Origin: Chromatiales bacterium
GTDB taxonomy: Bacteria; Pseudomonadota; Gammaproteobacteria; UBA6429; Thiohalophilaceae
Reading direction: 5' to 3'
DNA length: 5,559 nt
Assembly (NCBI GenBank): GCA_027070385.1
Contig: JALXDW010000281.1
Location: 1-5,559, forward strand
Below, piece after piece: positions 1-5,559 of the stretch. The stretch's first letter is position 1; every line of letters begins with the position of its first letter. Under the pieces are notes generated by a model, which saw nothing but the letters and a program-made list of their open reading frames with translations, was not told where the DNA came from and searched no databases. The translations under genes and the position numbers were made by a program.

Positions 1-1
1 T

Positions 2-25
2 GCTGCACCTTTAGCTGCCCAAGCT
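2..25 (+). other. C-terminal end of porin signal peptide
   Basis: The eight residues encoded here (AAPLAAQA) followed by APKVYG fit the small-residue region before a signal peptidase I site. Ala occupies positions -3 and -1, and the mature porin would begin at APKVYG. The hydrophobic core and the positively charged start lie before the window. The assignment is inferred from pattern and from the usual beginning of mature porins (xVYGxGQ). Confidence 0.75.
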
Positions 26-1066
26 GCACCTAAAGTATACGGTATCGGTCAGTTTGAAATTCAATCAACAGATAGCTCAAGCACTACAGCTTCATTGAAC
101 GTAACTGAAACTCAAGATAACAAATTTGGTCGTTTTGGTATCAAAGGTTCTGAAGACTTAGGTGGTGGTTTAAAAGCTCTCTATACTTTTGAATTTGGTA
201 TGGATACAACTGGTGACAACTTTGATTCATCAACTGGTAAAGGTGGCGCGGTTGACACTTTATTCAAACGTGAAACATCAATTGGTTTAAAAATTGGTAA
301 AGCACACGAAATTCGTATGGGCAACATTAAATCACCATACAAATACAGCGCTGGTGTTAAATACGATACTTTCGTAGCAACTTCATTACAGGCTCGTGAA
401 GGTTCAGAAAATACTGCCGGTAATATCGGTGGCGGTATGTCTGGTGGTGCTTATGGTCAAGGTGGTTTCTTAGCAGATTCAATCAGCTATAAAGGTAAAT
501 TCAAGCCTGTAACAGTTTGGTTCTCTTATAGCCCTGATGAAACTGATAAGTCTGCTTCTGGTGCTGCTGGTGCTAAAAATGGTGTTGCTGGCGCGGTAAC
601 TGCTTTAGCAGTAACAGCAAAAGTAGGTGCTTTCCACTTCGGTGCGGCTACTATCACTAAAGATTCTTGTGATTCTTCCGCTGCTAACGCTCTTTGTGCT
701 AACGATGTATCTGAAGTAACTTCTGATAAAATCTTTGGTTCGTGGTCAAATGGCCAGCACACTGTTCGTGCACAAGCTGAAAGCCGTACTATCACTGCCG
801 GTGCTGCCGGTTCAACTGGTGTTGATACAGACTTCTTGTACCTGAACTACCAGTTCAAAATGGGTAAGCATTTAGTTGATGTTGGTTTAGGTGAAAAAGA
901 CGATGGTACATCTTCAACTAACACAGATGTTAGCTGGTCTCGTTTAGCGTATGCTTACAACTTCAGCAAGAAGACTCGTATCTTCGCTGGTGTAACATCA
1001 CGTGATACAGATGGTACTGGTACTGACACAGATGTAACTACTGTTGGTATGACTGTTAAATTCTAA
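2..1066 (+). CDS. Gram-negative general porin, 5'-partial
   Basis: Outer-membrane beta-barrel porin, a trimeric general-diffusion channel by family. The frame is open from base 2 to the TAA at 1064-1066 and gives 354 residues. The first visible residues (AAPLAAQA, then APKVYGIGQFEI) look like the end of a signal peptide with cleavage after residue 8 (Ala at -3 and -1). Only the start codon and roughly a dozen residues should therefore be missing, and the mature protein would be about 346 residues, usual for the family. Supporting signs are alternating strand patterns, the early NKFGRFGIKGSEDLGGGLKALY-like strand-turn region, KRETSIGLKIGKAHEIRMGN, a long Gly-rich stretch near residues 130-160 that could be the constriction loop, and a C-terminal Phe (GMTVKF), the BAM recognition signature. 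Cys223 and Cys232 could form a disulfide in an external loop. All nine arginines after the signal region use CGT, as expected for a highly expressed gene. A TTG at 95 is not the start. Substrate selectivity cannot be read from the sequence. Confidence 0.93.
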   Translation, partial: AAPLAAQAAPKVYGIGQFEIQSTDSSSTTASLNVTETQDNKFGRFGIKGSEDLGGGLKALYTFEFGMDTTGDNFDSSTGKGGAVDTLFKRETSIGLKIGKAHEIRMGNIKSPYKYSAGVKYDTFVATSLQAREGSENTAGNIGGGMSGGAYGQGGFLADSISYKGKFKPVTVWFSYSPDETDKSASGAAGAKNGVAGAVTALAVTAKVGAFHFGAATITKDSCDSSAANALCANDVSEVTSDKIFGSWSNGQHTVRAQAESRTITAGAAGSTGVDTDFLYLNYQFKMGKHLVDVGLGEKDDGTSSTNTDVSWSRLAYAYNFSKKTRIFAGVTSRDTDGTGTDTDVTTVGMTVKF

Positions 1067-1090
1067 GTTTTACTTAGAGTGCAGTATAAG

Positions 1091-1117
1091 AACGGGTGCT
1101 TCGGCACCCGTTTTTTT
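1091..1117 (+). terminator. Rho-independent terminator of the porin gene
   Basis: A perfect stem AACGGGTGC / GCACCCGTT (1091-1099 with 1104-1112) is closed by a TTCG tetraloop. A run of seven T follows at 1111-1117, its first bases shared with the stem. It starts 24 bp after the porin stop codon. The GC-rich stem, stable UUCG-type loop and U tract make this a textbook intrinsic terminator. It should isolate the downstream toxin-antitoxin cassette from porin transcription. Confidence 0.95.
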
Positions 1118-1214
1118 ATGGGTGGAATAAGGTTATGGCTATAAATTAAGGAATAGGTTACGTATAAGTTGTTGATATTAGCTGTGAATATTATTGGTAG
1201 ATATTTTCCCGATA
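1118..1214. other. Intergenic spacer between porin terminator and TA promoter
   Basis: An AT-rich spacer with no coding potential that I can support on either strand. Apart from the first copy of the TTACG(T/C)ATAA repeat at 1158-1167 I see no hairpin, tRNA-like fold or conserved box. It may hold upstream regulatory sites for the TA promoter, but nothing specific can be claimed. Confidence 0.6.
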
Positions 1215-1246
1215 TTGACATATTTTCAGATTACGCATAAACTTAT
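1158..1246. repeat. Spaced repeat pair flanking the TA promoter
   Basis: TTACGTATAA at 1158-1167 recurs as TTACGCATAA at 1231-1240 (one mismatch, 73 bp apart). In addition ATAAGTT at 1164-1170 is the reverse complement of AACTTAT at 1240-1246. The second copy overlaps the predicted -10 box. The 73-bp spacing is close to seven helical turns, compatible with two binding sites on the same face of the DNA. Function is inferred. Simple AT-rich coincidence is not excluded. Confidence 0.3.
1215..1243 (+). promoter_or_regulatory. Sigma70-like promoter of the toxin-antitoxin operon
   Basis: An exact TTGACA -35 box lies at 1215-1220. After a 17-bp spacer comes TAAACT at 1238-1243, which matches TATAAT at 4 of 6 positions. 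Transcription would begin near 1250, leaving a leader of about 22 nt before the ATG at 1272. It lies between the porin terminator and the toxin gene with no other gene between, so it most likely drives the two-gene cassette. Prediction from sequence only. Confidence 0.65.
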
Positions 1247-1258
1247 CAGTAGGTGATA
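1244..1258. promoter_or_regulatory. Candidate operator TATCA-N5-TGATA
   Basis: A perfect 5-bp inverted repeat with a 5-bp spacer sits immediately after the predicted -10 box and spans the expected transcription start. A dimeric winged-helix antitoxin binding here would block RNA polymerase, the usual autoregulation of toxin-antitoxin operons. The arms are short and AT-rich, so chance occurrence is possible. Confidence 0.3.
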
Positions 1259-1271
1259 TACAAGGATTGGT

Positions 1272-1637
1272 ATGAGTAGGGATACAGGATTAGATTATCT
1301 TTTAGATCTTAACGGTTTTGAAGTGCGGGAGGATAATGGTTATTGGTATCGATTTGAAGCGCGCAAAGTTGCAGTAACAAAAGAGCGGCCACATGGAATA
1401 CGCTATTCACTTACTTTGCACGATAATCATAATCAGCGTATTTTTGGCATGGACAATGCACATGCATTGCCCAAGGTTCATGGTAAGAACAAGAAATATT
1501 CTGCTCGTATTATACAGTATGACCATGTACACCAGGATCAGAGTGATATGGGGGTGCCATACCATTTTGAAAGTGCAGAGAAATTAGTAAGGGATTTCCT
1601 AAATCGAGTTAATAAAATCCTAAAGGAAATAGAATAG
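1272..1637 (+). CDS. tumE: TumE-family toxin of a toxin-antitoxin module
   Basis: A 121-residue protein that I recognise as resembling the TumE toxin family (formerly an uncharacterised DUF). Visible family-like features are an N-terminal LDYLLDLNGFEV segment, an aromatic strand near residues 24-28 (YWYRF), the central block RYSLTLHDNHNQRIFGMDN (44-62) ending in DNAH, an HVH motif at 85-87, and a C-terminal helix that begins after PYHFESAEKLV (96-106). The conserved His and Asp residues would suit a nucleic-acid-acting toxin, but the catalytic mechanism cannot be derived here. The ATG at 1272 is preceded by AAGGA at 1262-1266, a good ribosome binding site. The partner gene starts 10 bp after the stop. 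Two AGG and three ATA codons contrast with the optimised porin upstream, consistent with an accessory gene. The length appears full, with no sign of truncation. Confidence 0.78.
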   Translation: MSRDTGLDYLLDLNGFEVREDNGYWYRFEARKVAVTKERPHGIRYSLTLHDNHNQRIFGMDNAHALPKVHGKNKKYSARIIQYDHVHQDQSDMGVPYHFESAEKLVRDFLNRVNKILKEIE

Positions 1638-1647
1638 AGGTATTGAT

Positions 1648-2004
1648 ATGAAGACAGTTAAAATTGGAGTGATGCCAAGAGATAAAATTCAGAAACGTAT
1701 AATTGATATTGCGGCTGGCCGCTATAAGCCTAAACGTGGTGAACCTAAAATATGGTTTAGTTCTATTAAATCTGTCGCACAAATACTCGATGAGAAAAAT
1801 ATTAAATTACTTCAGATAATGGATGAAAAAAAACCGGAAACGATTAGGGAATTAGCGAAATATTCTGGTCGTGAGGAAAGCAACTTATCCAGAACATTAA
1901 AAAAACTGGAGAGTTATGGCGTTGTTAGAATTGAGCGGAAAAATAAGCAGGCTAAACCCATTGCAAAAGCAACTCAATTTAATATTTGCTACGGCTTTTA
2001 CTGA
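1648..2004 (+). CDS. tumA: TumA/HVO_A0114-like winged-helix antitoxin
   Basis: A 118-residue putative DNA-binding antitoxin. The block WFSSIKSVAQILDEKNIKLL (36-55) leads into a winged helix-turn-helix: helix 1 about 50-58, helix 2 about 64-72 (PETIRELAKYSGR), recognition helix about 76-90 (EESNLSRTLKKLESYG), and a basic wing about 92-107. This arrangement matches the HVO_A0114-type transcriptional regulators that pair with TumE toxins. It probably neutralises the upstream toxin by direct binding and represses the shared promoter. The start ATG follows AGAGG, which overlaps the toxin stop codon, so the two genes are likely translationally coupled. The basic N-terminus (residues 11-34) may contact DNA or the toxin. 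A run of eight A at 1826-1833 lies within codons 60-62. Four ATA, three AGA and one AGG codons set it apart from the porin. The family is inferred from motif pattern without a search. Confidence 0.72.
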   Translation: MKTVKIGVMPRDKIQKRIIDIAAGRYKPKRGEPKIWFSSIKSVAQILDEKNIKLLQIMDEKKPETIRELAKYSGREESNLSRTLKKLESYGVVRIERKNKQAKPIAKATQFNICYGFY

Positions 2005-2033
2005 ATAACTTCTTCAGGGTTAAGTGTCGTCCT

Positions 2034-2050
2034 CTGTTGTTAATCAACAG
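2034..2050. repeat. Hairpin CTGTTG-TTAAT-CAACAG
   Basis: A perfect 6-bp stem with a 5-base loop, 29 bp after the antitoxin stop. It is followed by TAAAA, not a T run, so it is not a classical intrinsic terminator on the + strand. It lies directly against the GGGGTCAGAGCCC palindrome. It could protect the transcript 3' end or be part of a composite palindromic element. Function unknown. Confidence 0.5.
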
Positions 2051-2051
2051 T

Positions 2052-2074
2052 AAAAGGGGTCAGAGCCCTTTAAA
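2052..2074. repeat. REP-like palindrome (GGGGTCAGAGCCC)
   Basis: AAAGGG at 2053-2058 pairs with CCCTTT at 2066-2071 around GTCAGAG. The core closely resembles GGGGTCAGAGCCCC, a palindrome I recall as widespread in proteobacterial intergenic regions and often near REP-associated (Y1/RAYT) transposase genes. One C is missing from the right arm relative to that form. No transposase is present in the window, so this would be a solitary non-autonomous copy. It could also act as a weak transcription stop for the antitoxin gene, although only three T follow the stem. Assignment rests on memory of the motif plus the visible symmetry. Confidence 0.55.
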
Positions 2075-2112
2075 CGCCTAACTATACAGGGATTCGTTGC
2101 TTTCCAATAAAC

Positions 2113-2121
2113 TGCTATAAT
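2113..2121 (+). promoter_or_regulatory. Extended -10 promoter of the oxidoreductase gene
   Basis: A perfect TATAAT at 2116-2121 is preceded by TGC, giving the extended -10 element TGnTATAAT. The -35 region 17 bp upstream (TTCGTT, 2093-2098) is poor, which extended -10 promoters tolerate. Transcription would start near 2128, about 30 nt before the ATG at 2159. It lies just downstream of the two hairpins and so gives the oxidoreductase gene a start independent of the TA cassette. Confidence 0.7.
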
Positions 2122-2158
2122 GCCATCCTCATAAACAACTTTTAAAAGACCGGTACTA

Positions 2159-5100
2159 ATGCCCAATCGCATTCGCGAAATTCCCTATAACTATACTTCT
2201 TATTCTGACCGTGAAATCGTTATCCGTTTTCTGGGGGAAGAGAGCTGGTATGCATTAAACAGTTTGCGCGGTGAACGGGTGACCGGGCGTTCAGCCCGGA
2301 TGTTGTTTGAAGTTTTGGGTGATATGTGGGTGGTAACGCGTAATCCCTTTATTCAGGATGACTTGCTCACCAATCGTAAACGTCGTCAGCAATTAATTAA
2401 TGCCTTGTATCATCGTTTGAGGCAAATTGAAGAGCGTGCCGATAATAATGAAGTGGCTTTGGGGTTGGTCAACAAAGCAAAACAGGCGGTTGAAATATTT
2501 AAAAACTGGTTTCCCGAGCAAAATGCTTTACGCAAAAAAGTCACTACGCGTTTAAAACGGGTAACACGAAAAGATAATATCTGTTTTGACGGGTTATCAC
2601 GTGTTTCTCATGTTACCGATGCATCTGATTGGCGTGTTGAATTTCCACTGGTTGTTATAACACCTAATAATGAAGATGAAGTTCAAAAAGTTGTGGCGAC
2701 TTGTATTGAATTGGGGTTGAGTATTGTGCCAAGAGGCGGTGGTACCGGCTATACCGGTGGAGCCGTGCTGTTAAAAACCAATAGTGTGGTCATTAATACG
2801 GAAAAACTCGAAACGCTGGCTGATGTTGAAATGAAATATATCAGTGGAGTGGATAAAAAAATTGCCACTATTCGAGCCGAAGCCGGTGTGGTCACTCGCC
2901 GAGTGTCTGAACGGGCTGAACAGAATGGCTCAGTATTTGCGGTTGACCCAACCTCGCAGGATGCCTCTTGTATTGGTGGCAATGTGGCGATGAATGCCGG
3001 TGGCAAAAAAGCAGTTTTATGGGGAACCACGCTCGACAATTTAATTTCATGGCGAATGGTGTCGCCCGATGGTAACTGGTTGCAAGTTGAACGATTGAAT
3101 CATAACCTGGGAAAAATTCATGAACAGCAAACAGTTGAGTTCAGGCTGACACGTTTTAAATCAGACCGAACAACCATTATTGGTGAGCCGGAAATACTCA
3201 CCCTTGCTGGTAATACGTTGCGCAAGCAAGGGTTAGGTAAGGATGTAACCGACAAGTTTCTGGGTGGTTTGCCGGGTATTCAAAAAGAAGGCTGTGACGG
3301 CATTATTACCTCGGCCGACTTTATTTTACACACCATGCCGCGATTTACCCGAACCGTTTGTCTGGAGTTTTACAATACCGATATGCGTACGGCAGTGCCG
3401 GCCATAGTGGAAACCAAGGACTATCTGGATGGTCTGGGTAATGTACAACTTGCGGGTATGGAACATTTAGATGCACGTTATGTTAAGGCGGTGAACTATT
3501 CTCCCAAAGCTCCTCGACGTGAATTGCCTCAAATGATTTTACTGGTGGATGTGGTCAGCGATGATGAACAAGCTGTGGCTGTTGCGGCCTCCGAAGTTGT
3601 TCGGCTTGCCAATCAGCGTGGTGCTGAAGGTTTTATTGCGGTCAGTGCCGAAGCGCGTAAACAATTCTGGGCAGACAGAAGTCGCACTGCTGCTATTGCC
3701 GCTCATACCAATGCGTTTAAAATTAATGAAGACGTAGTGATTCCGCTGCCACGTTTAGGTGACTATAACGAAGGTATTGAACGGATTAATATCGAGCTGT
3801 CGATTAAAAACAAGCTGGGCATGATAGCCTCTGTGCTGAATTACCTGGACAGTGACATGCCTGAATTACACCCTAGTATTTTAGGCCAAGCGCCCGACGA
3901 TGAGAACAGTGTTGAGGCAATCAATATTATTGATGCCAAGAAAAATGCAGCAATCAAACATTTGCAAACGATTAAACAGAGCTGGATAGTGATACTCAGC
4001 AATCTGGATGAAAAGGCTTCGTTATATCTGGATGCTGTTCGTCCAAACAGTGCAGGTGAAATTAATGGTGCCGAAACCTTGTTTACATTATTGCAACGTA
4101 GACAAGTTCGTATCTCTTACCGCGAGCGTATTGAAAAACCCTTAAAAGAAATTTTTTCTGGCCATGACTTTGAACAGGTGCGTAAAAAGTTTGATGCACT
4201 CCATGCAAAGTTACGCACCAGTCGCCTGTTCGTTGCAACCCACATGCACGCAGGTGATGGCAATGTGCATACTAATATCCCGGTGAATTCCAACGACTAT
4301 GCGATGATGCAAACAGCCGATGAAGTGGTTGACAGAATTATGCAATTGGCAACAAGTTTAGGTGGGGTTATTTCCGGTGAACATGGTATTGGGATTACCA
4401 AGTTACAATATCTGGATAACAGTGCATTGCAGGCCTTTAAAGAATACAAGCAAAAAATTGATCCACAGGATGTATTTAACCCGGGTAAATTGATGGAAAA
4501 CGCCAACCTTGATGGCGCCTATACCCCTTCACTGCGTTTATTGGAACAGGAAGCCCTGATTCTTGAAGCCAATGAGTTAGATGCATTAAATGCATCTGTT
4601 AAGGATTGCCTGCGTTGTGGTAAATGTAAACCAGTTTGTAATACCCATATTCCGCGTGCCAATTTGCTATATTCACCGCGCAATAAAATTCTGGCAACGG
4701 GACTCATTCTGGAAGCTTTTTTATACGAAGAACAAACACGGCGTGGTATCTCTATTCGCCACTTTGATGAAATGAACGATGTGGCCGATCATTGTACTGT
4801 TTGTCATAAGTGTTTAAGTCCCTGCCCGGTGAATATTGATTTTGGTGAGGTTTCGGTGAACATGCGAGCGTTACTTAAAAATCAGGGTAAAAAACGCTTG
4901 AATATAGGCACTTCTGTGTCCTTAATGTTTTTAAATGTAACGACCACCTTTGTTATCAAATTAATGCGTAAGTTAATGATTCAGTGGGGTTACCGGGCGC
5001 AGCGTTGGGCATATAAACTGATAAGAGCCAGCAGGTTGATGAATAACAAGCGACTGCCTAAATCGAGTACCGGTAAAATAAATATAACGAGTCAGCTGGT

Positions 5101-5559
5101 TAATTTTATTAAAAAACCGATGCCAGTGGATTTACCTAATAAAACATTCCGCGCGGTGCTGGCACTGGAAGATAACAAGCATGTTGCGGTTTTGCGTAAT
5201 CCTGAAACAACATCAACGGAATCGGAAGCAGTATTTTATTTTCCCGGTTGTGGATCGGAACGGTTATTCAGCCAGATTGGCGCAGCAACGTTGGCGGTTC
5301 TCTATGATTTGAATGTGCAAACTGTTTTGCCCCCTGGATATTTGTGTTGCGGCTATCCACAATCAGCAAGTGGTGATGAGAAAAAGGGTAAACAGATTTC
5401 TGTGGATAATCAGGTGTTATTTCACCGGGTTGCCAATACATTAAACTATCTGGATATAAAAACGGTTATTGTTTCCTGTGGTACCTGTATGGACCAACTG
5501 ATGCAATACCAGTTTGAAAAAATATTCCCGGGTTGCCGGTTGCTGGATATTCATGAATT
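2159..5559 (+). CDS. DUF3683-type FAD/bis-Fe-S/CCG oxidoreductase, 3'-partial
   Basis: One uninterrupted frame of 1133 complete codons, still open at the window edge. It is a GlcD-like flavoprotein fused to a GlcF/GlpC-like iron-sulfur protein. The order is an N-terminal DUF3683-like domain (about 1-140, beginning [20 protein letters not shown]); an FAD-binding PCMH domain from about 160 with [11 protein letters not shown] (191-201) and [20 protein letters not shown] (263-282); an FAD-oxidase C domain with [10 protein letters not shown] (695-704), SGEHGIG (739-745) and NPGK (774-777); two [4Fe-4S] motifs CxxCxxCxxxC (C817/820/823/827 and C879/882/885/889); and a CCG domain with Cys1031, CCG at 1063-1065 and CGTC at 1107-1110. 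The family probably oxidises a 2-hydroxyacid such as D-lactate or glycolate and passes electrons from FAD through the clusters towards the respiratory chain; the substrate is not readable. Cys827 is followed by Asn where Pro is usual. The ATG at 2159 has a weak ribosome site (AAAAGA) but gives the expected family N-terminus. Full-length relatives are, from memory, about 1270-1300 residues, so roughly 150 residues, probably with the second CCG motif, lie beyond the window. Confidence 0.93.
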   Translation, partial: MPNRIREIPYNYTSYSDREIVIRFLGEESWYALNSLRGERVTGRSARMLFEVLGDMWVVTRNPFIQDDLLTNRKRRQQLINALYHRLRQIEERADNNEVALGLVNKAKQAVEIFKNWFPEQNALRKKVTTRLKRVTRKDNICFDGLSRVSHVTDASDWRVEFPLVVITPNNEDEVQKVVATCIELGLSIVPRGGGTGYTGGAVLLKTNSVVINTEKLETLADVEMKYISGVDKKIATIRAEAGVVTRRVSERAEQNGSVFAVDPTSQDASCIGGNVAMNAGGKKAVLWGTTLDNLISWRMVSPDGNWLQVERLNHNLGKIHEQQTVEFRLTRFKSDRTTIIGEPEILTLAGNTLRKQGLGKDVTDKFLGGLPGIQKEGCDGIITSADFILHTMPRFTRTVCLEFYNTDMRTAVPAIVETKDYLDGLGNVQLAGMEHLDARYVKAVNYSPKAPRRELPQMILLVDVVSDDEQAVAVAASEVVRLANQRGAEGFIAVSAEARKQFWADRSRTAAIAAHTNAFKINEDVVIPLPRLGDYNEGIERINIELSIKNKLGMIASVLNYLDSDMPELHPSILGQAPDDENSVEAINIIDAKKNAAIKHLQTIKQSWIVILSNLDEKASLYLDAVRPNSAGEINGAETLFTLLQRRQVRISYRERIEKPLKEIFSGHDFEQVRKKFDALHAKLRTSRLFVATHMHAGDGNVHTNIPVNSNDYAMMQTADEVVDRIMQLATSLGGVISGEHGIGITKLQYLDNSALQAFKEYKQKIDPQDVFNPGKLMENANLDGAYTPSLRLLEQEALILEANELDALNASVKDCLRCGKCKPVCNTHIPRANLLYSPRNKILATGLILEAFLYEEQTRRGISIRHFDEMNDVADHCTVCHKCLSPCPVNIDFGEVSVNMRALLKNQGKKRLNIGTSVSLMFLNVTTTFVIKLMRKLMIQWGYRAQRWAYKLIRASRLMNNKRLPKSSTGKINITSQLVNFIKKPMPVDLPNKTFRAVLALEDNKHVAVLRNPETTSTESEAVFYFPGCGSERLFSQIGAATLAVLYDLNVQTVLPPGYLCCGYPQSASGDEKKGKQISVDNQVLFHRVANTLNYLDIKTVIVSCGTCMDQLMQYQFEKIFPGCRLLDIHE

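Noticed and set aside
95..97. TTG as the start codon of the porin gene
   Set aside because: The frame is open upstream to base 2 and encodes the end of a signal peptide and the first porin strand, so the true start lies before the window.
526..795. Minus-strand reading frame of 89 codons within the porin gene
   Set aside because: It is antisense to clear porin strands, has no recognisable motif, and is explained by the strongly biased codon use of the porin.
1393..1587. 64-codon + strand frame inside the toxin gene
   Set aside because: It overlaps the TumE frame completely and has no convincing ribosome site or family resemblance. It is a shadow frame.
2052..2074. Rho-independent terminator of the antitoxin gene
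   Set aside because: The stem is only 6 bp with a 7-base loop and is followed by just three T, so it cannot be called a terminator with confidence. It fits a REP-like palindrome better.
2749..3039. 96-codon minus-strand frame opposite the FAD-binding domain
   Set aside because: It lies antisense to conserved FAD-binding motifs of the oxidoreductase, so it is a by-product of that coding sequence.
3549..4775. Short frames at 3549-3737 (+), 4297-4506 (-), 4519-4707 (-) and 4590-4775 (+)
   Set aside because: All lie inside the continuous oxidoreductase frame in other phases and show no independent start signals or domains.
1..5559. CRISPR array, tRNA, rRNA or complete insertion sequence
   Set aside because: No regularly spaced repeats, cloverleaf-like segments, rRNA signatures or transposase-coding regions are visible on either strand.

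Overview
The window reads as a piece of a moderately AT-rich gammaproteobacterial chromosome. The evidence is a classical Gram-negative outer-membrane porin, a large DUF3683-type FAD/Fe-S oxidoreductase of the kind common in Beta- and Gammaproteobacteria, sigma70-like promoter boxes, and a GGGGTCAGAGCCC palindrome of the REP-like type seen in many proteobacteria. I cannot name the genus from sequence alone.

Layout, all genes on the + strand. (1) Bases 2-1066 are the 3' part of a general porin gene, missing only its first codons, closed by a strong rho-independent terminator at 1091-1117. (2) Bases 1215-2004 are a compact two-gene toxin-antitoxin cassette. It has its own consensus-like promoter and a candidate operator. 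A TumE-family toxin gene (1272-1637) is followed 10 bp later by a TumA/HVO_A0114-like winged-helix antitoxin gene (1648-2004). (3) Bases 2005-2158 hold two adjacent hairpins, one of them REP-like, and then an extended -10 promoter. (4) Bases 2159 to the window end are an uninterrupted reading frame of at least 1133 codons. It encodes a fused FAD-oxidase, bis-[4Fe-4S] and CCG-domain oxidoreductase (DUF3683 family) and runs off the 3' edge. No intergenic stretch exceeds about 205 bp.

The porin and the oxidoreductase look like ordinary chromosomal genes, one for outer-membrane permeability and one for 2-hydroxyacid-type oxidation feeding electrons to Fe-S carriers. The TA cassette sits between them as a self-contained accessory unit. 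It is insulated by a terminator upstream and a palindrome block downstream, and its codon usage (AGG, AGA, ATA) differs from the porin's strongly optimised usage. The accessory interest lies in this cassette and its flanking palindromes. I see no evidence for a wholly new system.
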